A DNA stretch of 40,877 nt from Candidatus Rokuibacteriota bacterium (lineage in GTDB: Bacteria > Methylomirabilota > Methylomirabilia > Rokubacteriales > CSP1-6), in the NCBI GenBank assembly GCA_030647435.1, contig JAUSJX010000078.1, positions 1-40,877 of the forward strand, written 5' to 3'. The notes under the pieces are model-generated. The model had not been told where the DNA came from, did not search any database, and worked only from the letters and a program-made list of their open reading frames with translations. Position 1 is the first letter of the stretch, and each line of letters opens with the position of its first letter. Below, piece by piece: positions 38,085 through 40,877 of this stretch. The translations under genes were made by a program, and so were the position numbers.

Positions 38085-39043
38085 CGATCTCCCGGCGCGA
38101 GTACGACTTCCAGGCGGCCCGCCTGCGCCTTGAAGCGAAGCCCAAGTCCGCCGGGGAGAAGCTGACCACCCTCGACGAGGCCGTCGCGCGGGTGAAGGAC
38201 GGCGACTCCCTGGCGTTCGGCGGCTGTCTCTTCTCCCGCACGCCGCTCGCGCTCATCCGTGCGCTCCTTCGCCGGCGCCCCACGGGGCTCACCATCTCGC
38301 GCAACCTCATGTGCTACGAGGGCGAGTGGTGCATTGTCGCGGGCGCCGTGGACAAGGTCGTGACGTCGTGGATGGGCATCGGGCTGCCGTGGGGGCTCTC
38401 GAAGATCGTCCGCGAGTACGTCGAGTCGGGGCGCGTGCCGATGGAAGAGTGGAGCCACCTGGCGCTGGGGCTCCGCTTCCGCGCGGCGGCGATGGGGGTG
38501 CCCTTCCTCCCCTCGCTCACGATGCTCGGCTCCGGGCTCGTGGACGTAGGCGGCTCCAAGACCATCGACTGCCCGTACACAGGGCAGAAGCTCCTCGCGG
38601 TCCCGGCCCTGTTCCCGGATGTCGCGATGCTCCACGTGCACCGGGCCGACCGCTTCGGCAACTGCCAGATCGACGGCTATCCGCACATGGACGCCGACAT
38701 CGCGAAAGCCGCGGCAACAGTGCTCGTCACGGCCGAGGAGATCGTGCCCGAGGAAGAGATCCGCCTTCACCCGGACCGGACCGTCATCCCCGGCTTCATC
38801 GTGGACGCGCTCGTCCACGTGCCGTACGGGTCCTACCCGCATGAGTGCTACGGCCTCTACGACGCCGAGCCCGAGCACTTCAGCGTTTACGTGGACGGCA
38901 TCAACCAGCGCGGCGCGGCGGGGGTCCAGGACTACCTCGAGCGCTACGTCTACCGGCCCCGGACCCACGCCGACTACCTCGCGCTCTTCGCCGAGGCCGC
39001 GCTGGCGGACGCGAGCCGGCGCGGCAGGGAGCTGGTGACGTGA
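38081..39043 (+). CDS. CoA-transferase subunit A (GctA/IpdA-like)
   Basis: A 320-residue family I CoA-transferase alpha subunit resembling glutaconate CoA-transferase A. It has VKDGDSLAFGGCLFSRTP near residue 38, where the GG motif binds CoA, then MLGSGLVDVGGSKTIDCPYT near 148 and LHVHRADRFGNCQIDG near 190. It acts with subunit B to move CoA between carboxylic acids. The GTG start overlaps the stop of the PLP enzyme, and its own TGA overlaps the GTG of subunit B. IpdA-type steroid-ring hydrolases are homologous and cannot be excluded, though subunit B keeps a likely catalytic Glu. Confidence 0.9.
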   Translation: MTISRREYDFQAARLRLEAKPKSAGEKLTTLDEAVARVKDGDSLAFGGCLFSRTPLALIRALLRRRPTGLTISRNLMCYEGEWCIVAGAVDKVVTSWMGIGLPWGLSKIVREYVESGRVPMEEWSHLALGLRFRAAAMGVPFLPSLTMLGSGLVDVGGSKTIDCPYTGQKLLAVPALFPDVAMLHVHRADRFGNCQIDGYPHMDADIAKAAATVLVTAEEIVPEEEIRLHPDRTVIPGFIVDALVHVPYGSYPHECYGLYDAEPEHFSVYVDGINQRGAAGVQDYLERYVYRPRTHADYLALFAEAALADASRRGRELVT

Positions 39044-39816
39044 GCAGCGCCCTGAACGGCGTCACGGCCAACGAGCTGCTCGCGGTGATGGGCGCCCGCG
39101 AGCTCAAGGACAACACCACGGTCTTCGCCGGGGTCGGCGCGCCCATGATGGCCTCGGGGCTCGCCCAGCGCATGCATGCTCCTGGGCTGACCATGGTCAT
39201 CGAGGGCGGCATCGTCGGGCCCAAGTGGAAGCCGGGCTCTCTGCCCATCTCGACCAACGAGATGCGCGCGGCCTACCGCGCCCAGATGCTGCCGGGCATC
39301 ACCGATGCTTTCCTGCTGGCCCAGCGCGGCTTCCTCGACGTGGGCTTCATCGGCGGCGCCCAGATCGACCGCTACGGCAACTTGAACACCAGCGCCATCG
39401 GCGGAAGCTACGACCGCCCGAAGGTGCGCCTCCCCGGCACCGGCGGCGCCAACGACATCATCTCGCTCTGCCGCGCGGTCATCATCCTGACCGTCCACGA
39501 GAAGCGCCGCTTCTCGGAAACCGTGGACTTCATCACGAGCCCGGGCTGGCTCACCGGCGGCGACAGCCGTCGGGCGAGCGGGCTCCTCTTCGGCGGCGTC
39601 TCGCGCGTGGTGACAACGCTCGGCCTCTTCGGCTTCGAGCCGGAGAGCCGCCGGATGAGGCTCGAGGCGCTGCACCCCGGCGTCAGCGTGGACGACGTCA
39701 AGGCCGCCACCGGCTTCGAGGTGCTGGTCGCCGATCAGCTCACCACGACCAAGCCGCCGAGCGACGAAGAGTTCGGCATCCTCCGCATGCTCGACCCCGC
39801 GCGGCAGTTTCTGTGA
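39040..39816 (+). CDS. CoA-transferase subunit B (GctB-like)
   Basis: A 258-residue family I CoA-transferase beta subunit. The likely catalytic residue is E55 in MVIEGGIVGPKW, the position that forms the CoA thioester in glutaconate CoA-transferase. GFIGGAQIDRYGNLNTSAIG and LPGTGGANDIISLC are the other conserved blocks, and LHPGVSVDDVKAATGFEV lies near the end. The start is a GTG overlapping the subunit A stop. Keeping E55 favours true CoA transfer over the IpdAB-type hydrolase reaction. A hairpin repeat follows five bases after the stop. Confidence 0.9.
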   Translation: MSSALNGVTANELLAVMGARELKDNTTVFAGVGAPMMASGLAQRMHAPGLTMVIEGGIVGPKWKPGSLPISTNEMRAAYRAQMLPGITDAFLLAQRGFLDVGFIGGAQIDRYGNLNTSAIGGSYDRPKVRLPGTGGANDIISLCRAVIILTVHEKRRFSETVDFITSPGWLTGGDSRRASGLLFGGVSRVVTTLGLFGFEPESRRMRLEALHPGVSVDDVKAATGFEVLVADQLTTTKPPSDEEFGILRMLDPARQFL

Positions 39817-39820
39817 GCCC

Positions 39821-39919
39821 ACCCCTCACACCACCCCTCACCCTGCCCTCTCCCCTGAGGGGAGAGGGAACTCTGATCCCCTCTCCCTCCTGGGAGGGAG
39901 AGGGCTAGGGTGAGGGTGG
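39821..39919. repeat. GC-rich double-hairpin repeat, copy 6
   Basis: It starts ACCCCTCACACCACCCCTCA, then has hairpins CCCTCTCCCCTGAGGGGAG and CCCCTCTCCCTCCTGGGAG joined by AACTCTGATC, and ends GGGTGAGGGTGG. Ends and linker match copy 1. It lies between CoA-transferase B and the oxidoreductase gene on the same strand. Confidence 0.85.
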
Positions 39920-39936
39920 GAAAAGACAGGAGCGAC

Positions 39937-40872
39937 GTGACCCAATTCGGTCTTGCCATCAGGAACTTCGTCGGCCCCGGTGAAGTGCCGGACGTCAAGG
40001 CGCTCTACGCCTACGCCGAGCGCGCCGAGGCGCTCGGCTTCGAGTCGCTCTGGGCGTGGGACCACGTCCTCCTCGGCGTCGAGCCTTCATTCCCCATCAT
40101 CGACGCCATCACCACGCTCGGCGCCATCGCCGCGCGCACCAGCACGATCAAGCTCGGCACGGGCGTGCTGGTCCTGCCGCTCCGCAACCCCGTGGTCGCC
40201 GCGAAGGCGCTCGGCAGCCTCGACGTCATCTCAGGGGGCAGGCTGATCCTGGGCGTGGCCGCGGGCTGGTACGCGCGCGAGTTCGACGCGGTCGGCGTGC
40301 CCTTCAAGCAGCGCGGCAGAATCTTCGAGCGCAACCTGGACATCCTCCTCCGTCTCTGGACCGACGAACGCGTCACGCTCAAGGTCGACGAGTTCAACCT
40401 GCGCGAGGTGGTCCTGGTGCCCCGCACCGCCCAGCGCCCGCGGCCGCCCGTCCTCATCGGCGGCTACGTGGACGCCGTGCTCAAGCGCGCGGGCACGGTG
40501 GGCGACGGCTGGCTGACCTATTTCTACACGCCCGAGAGCTTCACCAAGTCCTGGCAGAAGGTCCAGGCCTTCGCGAGAGAAGCCGGCCGCGATCCGTCGA
40601 AGCTCACGGCGACCAACCAGCTCGCGATCTACATCGGCAAGAATCGCGCCGAGACCGAGAAGGACATGCGCCACTGGCTCTCGACAGAGTGGGACACGGC
40701 GGCCTGGAGCGAGTCCACCATCGAACACGCCATCCACGGCTCGCCGGAGGAGTGCGTCGCGCAGCTGCGCGCCCACGTGCAAACCGGCGTGAACCGGATT
40801 ATCCTCATCCCGTACCGATACGAACCCGAGCAGGTGGAGCGAATCGCCAAGGAGGTCTTGCCAAAGCTATGA
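39937..40872 (+). CDS. Luciferase-like monooxygenase family oxidoreductase (probably F420-dependent)
   Basis: A 311-residue TIM-barrel flavin- or F420-dependent oxidoreductase of the luciferase-like class. It shows ERAEALGFESLWAWDHVLL near residue 29, KLGTGVLVLPLRNPVVAAKA near 75, and LDVISGGRLILGVAAGW near 96, all family hallmarks. I chose the GTG at 39937, which has AGGAG four bases upstream. A GTG at 39910 lies inside the hairpin repeat and would add nine unlikely residues. It follows the CoA-transferase pair and its TGA overlaps the ATG of the next gene. Whether it uses F420 or FMN is not decided by the sequence. Confidence 0.9.
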   Translation: MTQFGLAIRNFVGPGEVPDVKALYAYAERAEALGFESLWAWDHVLLGVEPSFPIIDAITTLGAIAARTSTIKLGTGVLVLPLRNPVVAAKALGSLDVISGGRLILGVAAGWYAREFDAVGVPFKQRGRIFERNLDILLRLWTDERVTLKVDEFNLREVVLVPRTAQRPRPPVLIGGYVDAVLKRAGTVGDGWLTYFYTPESFTKSWQKVQAFAREAGRDPSKLTATNQLAIYIGKNRAETEKDMRHWLSTEWDTAAWSESTIEHAIHGSPEECVAQLRAHVQTGVNRIILIPYRYEPEQVERIAKEVLPKL

Positions 40873-40877
40873 CCACG
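40869..40877 (+). CDS. Start of next gene, cut by the window edge
   Basis: An ATG (40869) overlaps the TGA of the oxidoreductase gene as ATGA, followed by ACC ACG. The same overlap recurs through this window, so a further operon gene probably starts here. Only three codons are visible and nothing can be said about its product. Confidence 0.4.

Noticed and set aside
38081-39816. IpdAB-type steroid ring hydrolase
   Set aside because: Not excluded for subunit A, but subunit B keeps E55 in an IEGG motif expected for thioester formation, and no other steroid-degradation gene is nearby.

Overview
The window is a GC-rich (about two-thirds G+C or more), gene-dense bacterial chromosome segment with about 40 protein genes, no rRNA or tRNA that I could see, no CRISPR array and no transposase. 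The gene content is ABC importers of several types, two molybdenum-hydroxylase clusters, hydantoinase A/B, a thiamine-diphosphate decarboxylase, CoA transferase, a luciferase-like (probably F420-dependent) oxidoreductase, a divergent argininosuccinate-lyase relative and an MmgE/PrpD enzyme. This fits an uncultured soil or sediment heterotroph. Rokubacteria/Methylomirabilota would be my first guess, but no marker gene here proves it.

Layout. 1-2572 (minus): isocitrate-lyase-family enzyme, leuC, and leuD cut by the window edge. 2674-5354 (plus): complete NMT1/SsuABC-type importer. 5462-8675 (plus): sugar-type importer (binding protein and two permeases) with no ATPase. 17435-8665 (minus): hyuA, hyuB, a short-chain dehydrogenase, then a molybdenum hydroxylase set (large subunit, CoxG-like, 2Fe-2S, FAD). 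22240-17542 (minus): PotABCD/PhnSTUV-like importer coupled to a split sulfopyruvate/phosphonopyruvate-type decarboxylase. 26010-22314 (minus): second molybdenum hydroxylase set. 33978-26250 (minus): argininosuccinate-lyase-like protein, peptide-type binding protein, MmgE/PrpD enzyme, two peptide-type permeases, a Crp/Fnr regulator and a secreted Met/His-rich protein. 34057-36764: SCP2-like protein, two alpha/beta hydrolases and a DinB protein. 37017-40877 (plus): cysteine-synthase-like PLP enzyme, CoA-transferase A and B, a luciferase-like oxidoreductase, and the first codons of another gene.

How the parts work together. Most clusters pair one importer with one or two catabolic enzymes, with 4-base ATGA or GTGA overlaps that imply translational coupling. 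Two clusters stand out. In the first, a lyase whose argininosuccinate-binding and catalytic motifs are altered sits with an MmgE/PrpD enzyme and a peptide-type importer. This recalls breakdown of iminodisuccinate- or EDDS-like aminopolycarboxylates (hypothesis). In the second, a Crp-family protein with a Crp-like recognition helix is followed by a near-consensus Crp site centred exactly 41.5 bases upstream of the predicted start of a Met/His-rich secreted-protein gene.

The non-coding DNA is also notable. Six copies of a GC-rich hairpin repeat all lie between co-directional genes. In several, the repeat supplies the last codons and stop of one gene and the ribosome-binding site of the next. 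Two copies of an 86-95 bp inverted-repeat element with GGGGTCAGGTCTTG ends lie just upstream of start codons, and a third, two-copy hairpin repeat shows a compensatory base-pair change.
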